From Guadua angustifolia (taxonomy: Eukaryota; Streptophyta; Magnoliopsida; Poales; Poaceae): 64,000 nucleotides of DNA. Under the pieces are notes generated by a model that saw only the letters and a list, made by a program, of their open reading frames with translations, did no database searches and was not told the DNA's origin. Shown here in pieces: positions 1 through 12,500 of the stretch. The first letter of the stretch is position 1, and each line of letters begins with the position of its first letter. The stretch covers positions 558,001-622,000 of the forward strand of contig CM070511.1 in assembly GCA_036346375.1 (NCBI GenBank), read 5' to 3'. The position numbers and the translations under genes are program-made.

Positions 1-583
1 CTTTTACAACCTCTGTGTTCCTTGCGGCCTGACCACTGTCATGTATGAACTCATGTCACCTTTGTCCAAGTCATTGCAAAAAGCTACAAAAGCACATGTA
101 TTTGGGCTTTCAAAACATGTGGACTTTGCTGAGCTGCTGCATTGGACTACAAAAGCGTGAATTTTGATGCACCATGGTAACAATTGTATCATAATCATTG
201 GATTAAATCCCCTCTTAGCATACTCCTTCATCCTGCTGATGGATTTTACTGCCCTTGTGTTCTTCTGCGATGTGTTACATCACAGCAGTTAGTCTGTAAA
301 TGCAACAAATCAATCACATAGAAAAACACTTGACATTTTATTTTGCCAAAAGGTCTGCTGAGATGTCTCGTTTTGAGCTACACATCATGGGGCAGCAGAA
401 CTGGTCTTTGGTGTTATTGTATTTTTCTTTTCTTGTCCTCCAAAGAAAGAACCATGTTACTCTGTAGAGTTGTAATTTGATATTACTTTGCTACTGTTGA
501 TATGCAGCTTTTCTGTATTATGAGCTTGATTCTAATCCATCTTTGTGTAGTATGTAAATTCCTTTTATCTTTTGCTCTTGTAG
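1..583 (+). other. SOS1: SOS1 intron, left window edge
   Basis: No SOS1-like coding sequence is visible before the acceptor TAG at 581-583. The stretch is AT-rich with T-runs, as plant introns are. Reading frames on either strand are short and lack recognisable domains. The upstream exons, encoding the N-terminal transmembrane segments, must lie left of the window. Confidence 0.7.
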
Positions 584-3500
584 GCACTTCATGGGGCTTC
601 CTTCTTCTGCTCTACGTCTTTGTGCAAATATCACGGGTTGTAGTTGTGGGTGTTTTGTATCCATTGTTGCATCACTTTGGGTATGGTTTGGACTTCAAAG
701 AAGCCACAATTCTTGTTTGGTCAGGGCTGCGAGGGGCTGTTGCTCTAGCACTATCGTTGTCTGTTAAAGTAAGTTAGTTTTCTTGAACCGACCCTTTCAT
801 TTGTCTCTTGTTATCAATATGAGCATATTAGTCTACTTTTTTTATAAAAAAAATGTAATCTATTATATATTTCTTCTGAGGTATTTACTGAGTAACTTTT
901 ACTAGCGTGCTAGTGCTGCAGTTCAACCTTATCTGAAGCCGGAAGTTGGAACAATGGTATGCTCTTACTTTCCCTGACAAAGTCTGAAATGTTTAATTTG
1001 AGCTTTGCTAATGCTGTATCTTTTGCAGTTTGTGTTCTTCACTGGTGGCATTGTGTTTCTGACATTGATTTTGAATGGTTCTACCACGCAATTTTTGTTA
1101 CACCTGCTTCGAATGGACGAACTGTCAGCAGCGAAGGTTAGCTTTACAAATTGTCAGCTGTGGTTTTCTTTAACCTTGGGATTAAATGTTTCGCTTGCCA
1201 TGCATTAGAGATAAACGGAAACAACGCAGTTTACAAGTTTTTGCCTGGGGATACCTTACCACTACTACGGAATCTCTAGTACCTTTTTTTTTTCCTTTTT
1301 GAGCCGAATTGTACCAAACAACCAGCTCAAAAATAGGCACCAAGTGATAATAGTCTTACCCCCTACTACCATGAAAAATTACATCCAGTTTTGCTAAACC
1401 AAATCCAAAAAAAACAGGAAAACAACTCATACAGAGACTAAACAAACTAAAACAACAGTAGCAAAGTAGAGAGCGGTTAATCTTCATCAGGTGCTGCTGG
1501 TACAGCATTCTTCAGTCGTAGCAGATCTCCATGCCCGACGTTGCTCCATTGCTTGTACTTGTCGCAGAATCATTGCCTGGAGTTGTTCGGTCCCTTCGAT
1601 CAGCATCACTTTCAAGTTTTTCTGTAAAGCTGCCCAATATTGTATAAAGGTGCAAGCGTAACAACTTATTTCAAGTCGGGACCCGAATATACAAATCCAA
1701 ACTCTCTATGTATATCGCACTAGTCCAAAATCACACTAATATATATAGGCTTAATATAGATGAATATCACAATCATACACAGTGAAAATATAATAAAAGA
1801 CATCACAATCACACACTATATGCAAGGCTTATTCCAATGGAATAGCTAACGTGGCTATTTTGCAATAAGTAGCATTTATAAATGACTAGAATAAGTAGAT
1901 TGAAAAGACAATAAAAGAAATATCAGTAAATAATAACTTTCAGCAATTCTCAAGTAAACATGACATCCAGCCCTAAATCAAGTTCCAAAGTTTCTAATAG
2001 CATCCAACCTTTCCATCCAAGTTTTCATTTTATAAAATCTAACCCTTGACTGTAATCCCCAAGCATTACTCAATACCGTGAGCATAGCTATCCGAATATA
2101 GATTTTACACTCTGCAGAGGTTATGTGTTTTACCCACACGACATTAACATCTCTTTATGCAAACGTTATTAGCTCACTTGCTTTGGTGTGCCGCAGAGAT
2201 ATCATGACAAATCTTTTATAATGCTCTGTCTTAACCCATTACTACCCGCTAAGATTTCAATATTTAAGTGATTGGTTACCACAATAGGGCCCTTCCTTTG
2301 CGCCATGTGAGTTCATAAAAAAGTCAAACCTCACACCACAACTAGTAGTACTAAAGCTAAGACATTGCAAACTAATTAGTTAGGTCCATCCTATTCCAGG
2401 CATGTGATTGCATGTTTAATTCATGTTAAAAGCTTTCAAGGTTAAGTTCTTAAGATGACTAGGACAAAACTTCTACATACCCTTTGCCCTTCTGGCCCAC
2501 CTTGGTACACTGCCCCTTGCCACTTGTCCCAATATAAATGATTACCACCCCAGTTGATTACCAAGCACCACATGCTATCAACAAGTCAACATCGTTGCGT
2601 GACCTCCTCGTCACTACAACTCAACAACATTGTGCGATAACACCTAACACACCGATTCTATAAACATATTCCTATTCTATTAGTCAAGATTAAGTTGATA
2701 TTCTAAAGACGTGAGTTGAACATGGCATGGCTAAGCAGACTAAATACGGTCTAACCAACCCATGTTGATAATTATATTAACCAACTAGTAATGAAACAAT
2801 TTAGGGTGATAATTAATCATGGCATACAAATGACAAGGTAGGGTATAGTTCAATTAGGTAGATTAACTAGATCCCAAACTATTTTGAAACAGTTATACAC
2901 ATAAAATATCATGCATAAAGTAAAATAACATAGCAATTTTATAAACTAGGTTCAACATTATCAAAGCACAAATTGTCTTAGAAAAGCCTAGGTCCTTGGT
3001 CTTAGAGTCAATGATTCCTCCTCAAATGCTCTGAGCACTTCGACGTCTACGCGTATTGAAAGAAAACACCAAATAAATACCAAATCAGAGAGCAAATAAA
3101 CTCTAAAATTCAAATAAAATTCACCATTAAATACATCTTAATTTTACAAAATTTTAGAAATTTGAATCGCCTCAATCAGAGCTCATATAAGGGAGAATGG
3201 GCTCTCGAAATATTCAAAAACCATAAAACACAGAAAATTGGAAAATATTGAATTAATTGGAATATTTTTATACTGGAAAAATCCTGATTATTGCATCATT
3301 GCTGATGTCAGCAGATAGTTAAATAATAAGAAAATCTCTGGGCTGACATGTGGGTCCTTTGGTCCATGGCCAAAGCCAGTTCACCGTGAACTCGGCGCAT
3401 GGAAACAACGCGGCCTGACATGTGGGACCAGATTATTGATGTGGCGTTGCTGACGCAAGCATACACACCAGCGACCATGTTAGCCAAGACGGTGACTGTC

Positions 3501-6500
3501 GGTGTTTCGTATAACCGGCAGGTAAATTTGTAAGTTTAGGGGGTCGCGCGTCCCCTCTCCTCGAATGGTTAGACTAAGGAAGTCCCGGATGTATACTGGT
3601 TCGGGCGAATGTCCCTACTTCCAGTTCATGGTGGTGGTTTGTATTACTCTGGGTGCGGAAGGTTACCAGAGGTTACAAGCGAAGGCTAAGGACAGGCCCT
3701 TAGCGTTCGTCCGAAAGGAGGAGGTCGGGAGGGCTTGCCTCAGTTGGATATTGAGCTGGGTCGGATGGCTCAGTGTGTGTCAAGTGAGAAAGCGAATGAA
3801 CGTGTATGCGTTCGTCTGTCCCCCTCCCTGAGGGCCCTGCCTCCCTTTATATAGGCAGAGGGGACAGGTTACACGGGATTTTGAAAAAGAAGTAGGGATA
3901 CGCTATGCCCGGGTGTCCCGGTCTTTAGTCTTCATGATTGACAGTTTTCTGTTCATCCCATGCTGGGTTAGTAGTCACAACGGACGGCGCTCCGTTGGGA
4001 AGATCTTGCCCTCTCTGGCGCTGTCGGATGTTGACGGCTTGAGGGACGGGTGCTTTGGTGAGGCCGCCCTTTGGTCGCCTTTGGGAAGGAGCCATTCATA
4101 CTGACATGGCCGTCGTGTCCGTGAGACGGGTGACCAGCTTGGTGTAGACCGTTGACGTGGCGGAGGTTGCGGAGCTGGAGCTCGTTAGGGCCGGCCAAGA
4201 CCTGTGTTGGAGCTGTGGTGGCGTTAGACTCAGGTCTAGGTCGGGCCGTCGGGCGCCCGACCCGAGGTCGGTCTGAGTAACCGAGGCGAGGACTCTTCAC
4301 GCCGAGGAGGCCTTCGATCGGGATGCGCCCAACACGCCCTTTTGATATACATCCATTGTTCGGTGATAATCCTATTCGTGAGGATGAAGACTTCGCAATA
4401 CCCTCTTGAGACTCAGTATCTTTGTCGGTCAAGCCGAACTCGATCACTTGAGAGATACGATCTTGAAATAGATGTATACTTTGCTGTAGGGTACCCCTGG
4501 TATGAGTATTCGTCAGTGACCGAGCGCTGACATGGCACACAGATGGCATCCACGTGTCGACAACGTAATACACCTCCCCCTGATGAACTTCGGCAAGAAG
4601 ACAGACACGAGCCCTGCTGGCGCTGAGGATGACGCTGACAAAATGGCAAAAAATTGACGAAATCGCACCGAGACAATGTGGATCTGGAAGCTCTGATCAC
4701 AACGACCTCTGATCTATGCTTGGCTTCGACGAAGACTCCTCGGTGACAATGTTCTTGGCAAAAAAACACGATGGCAAGATCTTCAAATTCGACGAGCAGT
4801 TGCGGAATGATGACACCTCAAGCAGATCTAACCAGACGAAAATGTGCGCACAAGTTTGGGGATCCTCAAGAGATGACCCGGCGGACTTTAAACCCCTCGA
4901 CAGGCGTGCACGAGAGGAAACCCTATTCCACACAGTGGTGGTTTCCAAGTCCCATACGGCGGCGATGACGTGGGGAAGACGGAATCCGGGGTGTACATGC
5001 GTCAACAATCCGATGGCCTCCATTGCGTGAAACGCGGCGCAATCCAAGCCACTCACAAAAACAATTCGATGGCCGAAAGACATTAGGGTTTTTATCCCAC
5101 TGGAACAATCTCGAACGTTCATCATGATCAGATGGCAAGAATTGTTAGGGTTTCCACTCGATCTCACCCGTACGCCTAATCCAACGGCCACGATTGCTCA
5201 AGCGAACCGGACCATGCCGCATAGGGAAAAATGGACTGGGCCGAGCATGCACAGGACTGGGCCCAATGGGGTTCCATCCCAACACTATACAACTATTTTC
5301 CCAAGGTTTTTATTTAAAATAATTCCAACAATTAAAATAATTTAATTAAGGTAATAAAAATATCAGAAAAATTCTAGAAAAATTCTCAAAAATATTTTGA
5401 GACATTTAGAACTCAAATAAAATATTTTTGGCAAATTTTTATTTAGACTTTTCATAGAATAAAATAATATTGTTACTCAAGCATAATTCAAAAATACAAA
5501 ATAATTCCCAATTAAATTAGAGAAAATTATTAAAATTTAGAAAATTCTTAAAATGCACAAATAATATATTAAATTAATAAAAAGCAAAAATTGGGATGTT
5601 ACAAACCTTAATCGGCTATTCTCTAAAAGCCAAATCTTCTTACAGCTCAATTGCTTCTAATGGTGTCTGCTCCATTGGCACTCCAAGACAATTCTTAAAC
5701 TGTGACACATGAAACACATCATACATACCTGCCAATGACTGAGGCAACTCTAGCTGATATGCAACCTTTCCTCGACGGCTCAAGATTTTGAACGGACCAA
5801 CATATCTTGGCACAAGTTTTCCTTTAACGTGAAACCTTTTAACTCCTTTGAGAGGTAAATCTGAGATACACGAAATCATCTGCCTCTGATACCACCTCTA
5901 TGGAGACCCGAATATGCAAATTTAGGCCATCTGTGTATATCGCACTAGTCCAGGATCATGTTAGTGCACACAGGCTCAATATAGGATCATGATAGTGCAC
6001 ATAGATTCAATATAGATAAATATCACAATCATACATAGCAGAAATATAATAAAAGATATCATATATTAAATATTAACATATTGACTGACCTTATGGTCAA
6101 CTTACATGACCATGCCTCGCAAGGGCAAACTATGAATAACAAATTTAACTGCAGTGGAACGAAAACATACATAAACCCTTCAATACACCATGGGCAACTG
6201 ATAAGGATCGCACCCTAAACATTCGTCTCTTCCTGATACTTCTCTAGAGTTGGTGTAGACTTCTCAACTGGTGGTTTGTTGTTAGCAAGGGTGAGTACTT
6301 AAAGCACTCAACAAGTTATGCATAAAATGTAATTCTAACATAACTATATGCAAGACTTATTCCAATGGAATAGCTAACATGGCTATTTTACAATGATGAT
6401 TACAATAAGTAGATTGAAAAGACAATAAAAAATATCACTAAATAATAACTTTCAGCATTTCTCAAGTAAACATGGCATCCAGCCCTAAGTCAAGCTCTAA

Positions 6501-9500
6501 ACTTTCTAATCGCATCCAGCCTTCATATCCAAGTTTTTATTTTACAAAATCTAACCCTTGACTATAATCCTTGAGCATTGCTCAACACTCGACAATTATC
6601 AACATAACTCTTCTGCTCGACTAAGCCACTTTCAACCTCTCTCTGATTATAGCAATCTGCTCCTCGGCTTTCTTAACAATATCAGGCCCAAACACTAAGT
6701 GCTCTTCTGTCTCATTCCAATTCAACAGAGTATGATAGGCATGACCATATAAAACTTCAAATGGTGACATTTGCAAACTTCAAATCCATTGGAAATATCT
6801 CGAAGTAAGCTTTTCATTAAGTGCAAGAACTCGCCAATCGAATGTTGTATGCGAAAGTTATGCTCGTTTTATTTCAGGCTAGTATCCGAAGGCCGAATTG
6901 GGCTTCAAAATGTGACACACTTGATCTCCGACTTTGCTTGATGTAGATGTGCATCCTTTTTTATCCAAACCATGGTTTCTAAGTATAAGCACATCGCATG
7001 CATCAGGTAGTAGATTATTCTCAAAAATGTAATTAGATACGCTTAAGAATGACTTTACCTGGTAATTGAGTTGATAAGCACGTGCTCTGGTAATTGGTCG
7101 TTGTATATCTAGTTGAGGAGAAGTATGGTTTATCAGTGGAAGGGATATCCTCATCATCCTCCCCTTCTTGAATTGGAGTCATCCTTGACACAAGCTCATC
7201 TTCTTCTTGCAAGTACGGCTTCAAATCTGCAATGTTGGGACTAACCCCAAAATCTGTAGGCAGATCAAGTTTATATGCATTATCATTAATCTTCTCTAGA
7301 ACTTTAAATGGACTATCAGCTCTAGGCATCAATTTTGATTTTCTCAAGTGAGGGAATCTATCTTCTCTCAAGTTTAACCAAACAAGATCACCAAATTCAA
7401 ATTTAATTTCTTTTCTACCCTGACTAGCAGCAAATTTATATTTAGCATTCATATGCTCTATATTCTCCCTAGTGGTTTCATGCATCTTAAGTATCAATTC
7501 AGCACGCTGTTTAGCATTAATATTTACCTTTTTTGAAGATGGTAGAGATAATAAATCAATAGAAACGTGAGGAATAAATCCATATACTACTTGAAAAGGG
7601 CACATCATTGTGGTTGAATGCAGTGTACGATTTTAAGTAAACTCCACATGAGGCAAACAATCTTCCCACATCTTCAAGTTTTTCTTCAAAACAGCCCACA
7701 ACATAATAGATAATGTGCGGTTGATAACTTCAGTTTCTTTGTCAGTTTGGGGATGACTTGTGGTAGAAAATAGCAACTTTATCCCCAATTTAGCCCACAG
7801 TGACCGCCAAAAGTGACTCAAATTTTTTTTATCATGATCAGAAACAATTGTATTTGGCACTCCATGTAGGCGAACTATTTCTCTGGAAAATAAATCAGCA
7901 ACACTTGTAGCATCATCGCTCTTATGACAAGATATGAAATGTGCCATCTTAGAAAATCTATCGACGGCAACAAAAATGCTATACCTCCCTTTCTTTGTTC
8001 TAGGCAATCTTAAAATAAAGTCCATAAAAATATCCTTTCAAGTTATACTAGGAATAGGAAGAGGCATATATAAACCATGCGGATTAAGTCGTGGCTTAGC
8101 TTTTTGATGAGTGGTGCAGCATGCAATGTAGTACTCGATGTCACACCTCATCTTTGGCCAATAGAAATGCTCGGCCAGTACATCCTCCATCTTCTTGACA
8201 CCAAAATATCCTATGAGACCTCCTTCATGCATCTCCTGTAACAACAAAAGATGAACGGAGCAAGCTGGAATGTATAGCTTGTTAGCCCGAAACACAAATC
8301 CATCATTAATCACAAATTTATTCTAGCTCTCTCTCTTTACAATTCAACAATATTTTTTTAAATTCAACATCATGCACATATTGCTCTTTAATAGCCTCTA
8401 GTCCAAATATCTTAAAGTCAAGTTGAGATAGTATAGTATATCGCCTAGACAAACATAGGAAGCAACTTTTTGTTCTTATCTTGGTGATTGTGGACTGCAC
8501 TGAAGGAATTTTTAGGTGGGGTCAAATCTATTGAAAAAATCTCGAAGTAAGCTTTTCATCAAGTACAAGAACTCGGCAATCAGAAGTCGTATGCAAAAGT
8601 TATGCTCGTTTTACTTCAGTCTGGTATCTAGAGGACGAATTGGGCTTCAAAACATGGCATACTTGATCTCCGACTTTGCTTGATGTAGATGTGCATCCTT
8701 ATTGATCCAAACCATGGTTCCTAAGTATAAGCACATCACACACATCAGGTAGTGGATTATTCTCAAAAGTGTAATTAGATATGCTTAAGAACAATTTTAC
8801 GTGATAATTGAGTTGATGAGCACATGTTCTGGTAATTGGTCCTTATATATCTAGTTGAGGATTAATAGGTATGGTTGTATCAGTGGAAGAGATGTCCTCA
8901 TCATTACCTTTACACTAAGCAATGAATAACATCCTCTCAATGGTCCTAAGTCAATCATTCGCTTCCAAAGGTGAAACATTTCCAAAAAATATTGGTGGAT
9001 GTTGGGACTGGATTTCCAAATCCGAACCCTCTATGTATAACCGTGCCAGTCCAGGAAAAGCTAGCACACACAGTAGCAACAGTGATGACAACACAAACAT
9101 ATCACGAATCAAATAATATTAACTAAACTGAAAGTATTAATTAGCCTTATAGCCAAATTATTACAAATAAACAGCCTCATGGCTTGAGTTCAATAAGAAG
9201 CGGCAGAAACAGAATAACAGCAGCAGAATGAGCCAATCTATATGCCCAATAGGCAATCGACTGGGGTACGCGTCCTAGTAGTCCGGATCGCCTTCATCAT
9301 AATCACAAGTATAGAACTCGTAGTCACCTTCAGCTTCTGCGCACTCCTCTGTGGAAAGTTGAGATGTTGCAAGGATGAGCACAAAATGTACTTCGCAAGT
9401 CTTGGAAACATAATGCATGATAACTATATGCATGACCAAACAATTAAAGGCATAATATGGCTCTTTTAGCATAAAGCAGAATTTAACTTTAAATACCACT

Positions 9501-12500
9501 AGTAATTTCGCAAAGCATCATTTAACCAAAGCGTAATTGAATAAATAATTGAATTTGATATAACAACTAAACAGGTTCTAGCCACCTGACTGGCTCTAAC
9601 CGCCAAACCATAATCCGAGAGTTCCAACCACTCACGGATTCTCAAACCATCATTTTCATTTAAAACAAAACCATAAGATCTACAATATGCTAGCGTACCT
9701 CACCTGCCCTTGACCGTGGGCACGGCTACTTAAGTAGTTTTAACTCTGCAGAGTGTGTACAACTTTACTCACAAGACATGATCGACTCTTGTTGCCATGC
9801 AATTAACACACTTCCTTTGGTGTGTCGGTAGAGAGATCATGACAAGGCCTTTACAATGCACGACATCGCTATTAACTTCGCCCGCTAAGGTTTAACCGCT
9901 GTTAGGGTTATAGCCACCCAATATAGAAGCCCCCTTTTGCGCCTTATGAGTGTTTACATCTGGCACCCACATCCTACCAAATGGTGAAGCCAATAACGAG
10001 ACGCACAAATTAATTAGCTAGGTTGTACCCATATAGACTTGTGGTTGTATAGTAGTGCTCAGTCCATGGTAACACATGTTCGGTCCTTAATTGACTAGGG
10101 TGGAACATTCACTTTACAAGATCTAGTGCATCCAGTACCCACCAAACATCCATTTGCCCTGGTCTAAGCCATTTCCACTTAATTTTATTTAAATAACAGT
10201 AGCAATATCAAGTGGATATTTGGTGGGTGCTGAAACGTTTGGTGGGTTATTACCATAATGGCATAATACCGAAACGTTTAAGCTAGGCAAAGCAATTCTA
10301 CCGTCCCATACTACACTATTGGTTATTACCAGATAAAGTAGCTAGTATCATTTAGGGTGATAAAGATTGTCATGATTAAAGTCAGTGAGGGTATACCACA
10401 ACTGGAATTTAGCTAAACCTTAACTTTACATTTAAAGTACATTGCGCAAAATAATAAGCATGCATAATTTAAAACAACATAGGGTTTTCATAAAATTTGA
10501 GATCAACATGTTCAAGGAAGACTTGCTTTCGTTGCCTCCTGCTGGTTCTACCTCTACCTATTGATTCGCTTGAGTTTCGACTTCGTCGTCTACACGCGAA
10601 ACGAGAGCAAATAAATAAAACAAATACAAAAAATTCAAAAATTGAAAAGAATGGCACTGCAAGATAGATCATGAATTTAGATGAATTTAGAAATTTGAAT
10701 CACTGGAATCGAAGCTCGGACGAAGGAGAACGGGCCCCTGGAAGTTCCTCGGATAAAAAAATCAGAAAAATTAGAAGGGGTGACACGTGGCACAATCTGA
10801 TTGGCTAGAATTTCGGATTTTTGAAAAAAAAACAGAAAAAAAAGAATTGCCACTGTCACATGGGACCCATGCGTTAGAGACATGGCTCACGGTGTACCGG
10901 GTCCACTAAGGGGTTCAAGGGGCGACGTGGTGAACCAGCTGACGTGGATGCCACATGGGCAGACAGGGCTGACATGGCTCCAACATGGCAGCCACGCGGC
11001 AGCAGACGCGGCGCGGGTGCGGAAACCGAAGGAGCGCTGACCGGGCGGGGTGCAAAGCAACGCGGCGCTGACTGGGCGGCCACGTGGCACTGACTGGGGG
11101 ACACGGGGCAGTGTGGTTGCTGATGCGACACTGGCGCAGCATGGTGGCGGCGCAGACTCGCCGAAACTGAAGAAGACGGCCTCGACCACGCGCAAAAACA
11201 TGGAGAAACTGAATCGAGCTAGGGGCAAAAGAATGTGGGCGACACAGTGAACTCGATGCGACCACAACTAGCGGTGGAGGCTCACTGACAAGGGAGAAAT
11301 GCGGCGGAGAAGAGCTAGAAACCCGACGGCGCAACTCGGAGCTAGGTTTGGGTTTTTGCGGCACACGGGCGACAATCCTTGGAACGGGTGGAAGGAGCGG
11401 GTGCAGCGCGTTAAATAGGCATAGATCCCCGAGGAGTCCGGCCCAGATACAACGCGGCGGGCACGGAAAATGCGGCGGCGGATGCGGGCAATTCGAGCGA
11501 AGGCAGAGTCCGGCGCGGAGATGGCAGTGGGACGTGGCGTGACGCTTGCCGTCCATGCGGCGCTGATCGAACGGCCCAGAGGGCGAGGCCTACGTGGTGC
11601 AATCTGGAGCACCCGAGATGGATCCAACGAGCATCATGCTAGGGTTTTGGTGACACAGCTAAGGCGGCATGACGCAGGTTGGGCCGGGGCACGGGCAGGC
11701 GGAGTTGACCAGAGCGAGCCGAACAGTAACGGGCCGACGGGGAAATAGGGACGGGCTGAGGAAGAATTCGGCCCAAAGAGATTTTTAGAAATAAAGATTA
11801 TTTTCCGAATTTAAAAATTTCCAAAAATTCAAATAAAAGCAAATAAATAGCAAATAAATTCAGAAAAATCTCCAAAAATGCAGAAAAATTGCTTGAAGCA
11901 CTATGAACCCAACTAAAACTGGAATCTTTTGTTTGATGGATAGATTAGTCAAATTAAATCCTTTTGTTAATAGAAAATTCAAATTAAGCTTTGTTTAATT
12001 CCAAGAAAAAGCAAATGATTCATTTTCAAATTTAAACTTTCCAAGACTCAAATTTTGGGATGTTATAGTGGACGAGTCCTTATGAATTCTGATAACCATG
12101 AGTAGGAACAAGAATAATTGATAACAGCTCGAAACGCATTGTTGGCATTGGCTTAATTGATCATATTCTGCATTTGCTTCATCATTGCATGCATCAATTG
12201 AGTCTGAACAGCCAAGAACGCTCCAAAGTTCTGCATACCCAGTTGTGATGATGGTTGAGAAACTGATCAATCTTTGAGATTCTCACTAGTTCGGTTACCA
12301 CTTCCACTGGCTTCGTTGTTTCTATTAATCTAAACCATCTACTTAATTTCTTCATAGGGTTAGGGAAGAGGGGAAATAGCATAGGTAAGAAGCAGGGGGG
12401 TCCTATTGCAAGGGAGAACAGGTTTTACCCAACAACTTCAGCAAATAATATTAATAACTCGGTATGGTTGCTTATAGAAGCCTAAGAGCTATGCTAGACA

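Noticed and set aside
1258..1640. A complete CACTA transposon
   Set aside because: Only one possible terminus is visible. No inverted partner or 3-bp duplication was found in the intron.
3968..4573. A 201-residue minus-strand frame
   Set aside because: It crosses the border of the solo LTR at 4515 and its TSD, so it cannot be an old gene.
10887..11748. Several overlapping frames of 100-213 residues on both strands
   Set aside because: They fall in the GC-rich centre of LTR C, where stop codons are rare by composition. None shows a domain.
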